Of a stretch of DNA of 10,000 bases, positions 8,201 to 10,000 are shown in pieces. Origin of the DNA: Hyphochytrium catenoides (taxonomy: Eukaryota > Sar > Hyphochytriomycetes > Hyphochytriales > Hyphochytriaceae); NCBI GenBank assembly GCA_900088475.1, contig FLMG01001820.1, positions 1-10,000 on the forward strand, read 5' to 3'. The notes beneath the pieces were generated by a model. It searched no databases and had not been told where the DNA came from. It saw only the letters and a program-made list of their open reading frames with translations. The translations under genes were made by a program, and so were the position numbers. Numbering within the stretch: the first letter of the stretch is position 1; every line of letters begins with the position of its first letter.

Positions 8201-9931
8201 ACAACAACTACGAAAAACAGTGACAGAGAAGAGAACAGTAAGTGAAGAGCAAGAAAGAGCACGAGAAACAGAGAGAGAGAGAGAGAGAGAAAGAAAGAAG
8301 AGGTAGTGTAACCCCCAAGTGGAATGAGGAAACCTTCGTAGAAGCCTGCTTTCCCTTGTTCTGCAAGAGCTCGGAAAGTCCGGGCCAGATTTTGGTTCCG
8401 GAAGACCTAACGAACCGTCCTATCGGTTAACTTCCTACTCCAGTCCTTAAAAATGTCCACAGCTAGGCCGACTCACGAAGAGAGAGCACAACCACGCAAA
8501 GACGGGAAAAAGAAAGGAAAATTTGACAAAGATGTCTGCAAGAGAGGTAAGAGAGAGAGAGGCAGAGGCTATTTCTTCACGAAAGAAGAGGTACGCAATG
8601 CCTACCTCTCCAGCACGTGGAGCTCGCCCTTCAATGAGTAGCTCCTGCGGGTACAATGGAAAAGATAGAGAGGGTTCAGCAGATGAACGTCTAACTTTCC
8701 TTTCATCATCTCTCTCCTCCTTGAGACTCCACAGTCCCTGAACACTCTTCCTTCTCTCCCCTTTCGAAACAACTTTATAGAAAGCTCCTTGGTCTCTCAG
8801 CGTAGCTGTCTTTTGTCTTCAACTTGGTCACAATGCCGCATACCTTTCCGTTCGGGGAGGCACTTGATATCTTCTGGACTCTGGGGAAGACATAGAGAGG
8901 CCGTGCTGGTCAACAAGGCGTATAGGAACAGGGATAGACGGACAATGGAAGGAGAAAAGGGAAAGAGAGCAGAAAAGTAGAGAGAAGTCGGAAAGAGGAG
9001 AGAAGGGTCGAGAGATACGCCCTGGTTCGGTTTAATACATTAGAAAAGAAGACAAGGAGAAAAAAAAAGGAAGAGACTTTGGAATCGGGCAACCTTGAGA
9101 GCAGTCAGCTTACTCTCTTTCCCAATAGTGCGCTGTGATAGGACTGACTGGAAAACCTTCCTCTGCCAACTGGATGGCAGGCTCCAGGACTTGAGAGAGA
9201 GAGAGACGTCCAAAAGTCTCTACCGCATCAACCCAGCCTGCCGCCGCGCCAGGAACTGTCACAGTATGAGGACTCGAGACTGGCATCTTTACTCAGCCAC
9301 GCAGTGCCCGGACGGGAAGACAAAGAAGGTAGTAAGGTGTAGAGGCCGGGCAGTATGGTAGAGGAGAGGGAGAGAGGGAGAGAGAGAGATGGAGAGAGTG
9401 AGAGAGAGACGGAGAGAGAGAGAAGGAAGCGAGAGAGAGGGAGAGAACAGAGGCTTGGGGAAGAGGACCAAAATGACAGAGAGAGAAGGAGAACGACAGA
9501 ACCAATTGTCCAAAATTCAAAATTGTCAGTGGACTTTGAAGGCTATCAAAAGAGAAAGAGAGAAGAAAGTCTTACTTTCTTGGTCTCTTTGGCTGATGGA
9601 ATATCATGCAGAACTCTCTCTATCGATAGACCTGCGGGACACCTTCCGCTTCCATTCATCGCGTGGACCTGACCAAGAGACACACTATAAACACCCGGAC
9701 AAGGTCCTCACAAGGACGAGAGAGAGAGACACACACAGAGAGAGGTCTCATGACTATTTGGTAGGGAGAAAGCGATTGGTTGAGGAGTGAGATAGAGATA
9801 CTGACTAAAGGAGATAAAGTTAGGCTAGACTAAGGTGGCACACAGAGAGAGTGATCACACCTTTTTGCTTGCTGCCTCGTAGAAGAGCATGAAGCAATCG
9901 CCACCGATTCCAGTTGAAGTGGGCTGCGTCA
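5226..9931 (-). CDS. Gamma-glutamyltranspeptidase, YwrD-like (15 exons, 5' end off window)
   Basis: N-terminal nucleophile hydrolase of the gamma-glutamyltranspeptidase family. Members self-cleave at a Thr and move or hydrolyse gamma-glutamyl groups, typically of glutathione. Exons in coding order: 9861-9931, 9576-9668, 9114-9286, 8844-8880, 8606-8644, 8334-8406, 7958-8019, 7608-7734, 7265-7332, 6839-7027, 6564-6687, 6130-6296, 5782-5926, 5447-5519, 5226-5328. All junctions are GT..AG and keep phase, giving 513 residues here; only some tens of N-terminal residues should be missing. Visible motifs: [10 protein letters not shown] near the start; NGSGRCP at 28-34, whose Arg matches the gamma-glutamyl carboxylate ligand; [49 protein letters not shown], whose Thr (about residue 326) is the expected nucleophile and first residue of the small subunit (about 188 residues, normal); [32 protein letters not shown]; and the terminal [18 protein letters not shown] before TAA. 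The YwrD-like clade is inferred from the [17 protein letters not shown] and terminal DG motifs. Less certain points: exon 8 may end at 7581 instead of 7608, and exon 3 uses an unusual AAAG acceptor. Localisation cannot be judged without the N-terminus. Confidence 0.95.
8271..8290. repeat. (GA)n run in a transpeptidase intron
   Basis: GA dinucleotide run on the plus strand, inside the intron between exons 7 and 6 (8020-8333). It reads as CT on the coding strand. Confidence 0.85.
9193..9206 (-). repeat. (TC)7 microsatellite inside coding exon 3
   Basis: Seven TC units on the coding strand encode the end of [11 protein letters not shown] in the transpeptidase. The frame on both sides matches the family only with this repeat number, so a change by one unit would shift the frame. 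Confidence 0.85.
9362..9450. repeat. (GA)n-rich tract in a transpeptidase intron
   Basis: Dense GAGAGA/GGGAGAGA repeats on the plus strand within the intron 9287-9575. On the coding strand it is a long polypyrimidine tract, but it ends more than 70 bases before the exon 3 acceptor. Confidence 0.85.
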
Positions 9932-10000
9932 CTGCAGTCGACAACATTGATCGAGGAGTGGGGTTCGAGAAAGAGAGACACACAGAGAGAGAGAGAGAGA
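9932..10000 (-). other. Partial intron at right edge with (AG)n
   Basis: Upstream of the first visible transpeptidase exon the minus strand reads CT-rich and ends CTGCAG at the exon border. A perfect AG run fills 9984-10000. The exon beyond must end in phase 1, supplying the first base of the codon that is completed by TG. Confidence 0.8.

Noticed and set aside
9181-9230. Apparent frameshift in the transpeptidase at the TC repeat
   Set aside because: On recounting the repeat (seven TC units) the frame runs without a break into [13 protein letters not shown], so the exon is intact.
1-10000. CRISPR array or bacterial operon
   Set aside because: Repeats are microsatellites without unique spacers, and genes have spliceosomal introns and Pol III tRNA promoters, so the DNA is eukaryotic.

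Overview
The window is nuclear DNA of a eukaryote. Genes are split by many short GT..AG introns. Two tRNA-Gly genes have internal Pol III promoter boxes. The intergenic and intronic DNA is saturated with (GA)n/(CT)n microsatellite. The style (introns of 120-310 bases, exons down to 37 bases, about even base composition apart from the GA tracts) fits a single-celled alga or protist. The sequence does not fix the lineage; a heterokont alga such as Nannochloropsis is a guess only.

Layout. Bases 1-1300 hold a minus-strand gene fragment whose two exons read as a Nop53-like 60S ribosome assembly factor, split by a 532-base, almost pure CT intron. Bases 1300-1700 are GA microsatellite with small islands of mixed sequence. 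Two identical tRNA-Gly(GCC) genes lie on the minus strand at 1719-1789 and 3612-3682. Between them sits a large imperfect inverted repeat (arms 2551-2760 and 2885-3140). Bases 3751-4031 hold two diverged copies of a unit that can close on a conserved stem, of unknown nature. A plus-strand gene at 4398-5264 can be assembled from three phase-compatible exons (168 residues, no recognised family).

From 9931 down to 5226 the minus strand carries 15 consecutive exons of a gamma-glutamyltranspeptidase of the YwrD-like type. It is complete at the C-terminus and lacks only a short N-terminal part beyond the right edge. Every exon junction was checked by hand for reading phase. The gene contains the catalytic Thr, the substrate-binding Arg and the C-terminal signature of the family.

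A general rule is visible. Introns are pyrimidine-rich on the coding strand, so the strand on which the GA tract lies predicts gene direction. The plus-strand gene and the transpeptidase converge, and their coding ends overlap by 39 bases. Apart from the tRNAs, no genes here obviously work in one pathway. The most unusual items are the structured tandem unit at 3751-4031, the foldback repeat between the tRNAs, the in-frame retainable intron of the plus-strand gene, and a coding microsatellite inside a conserved part of the transpeptidase.
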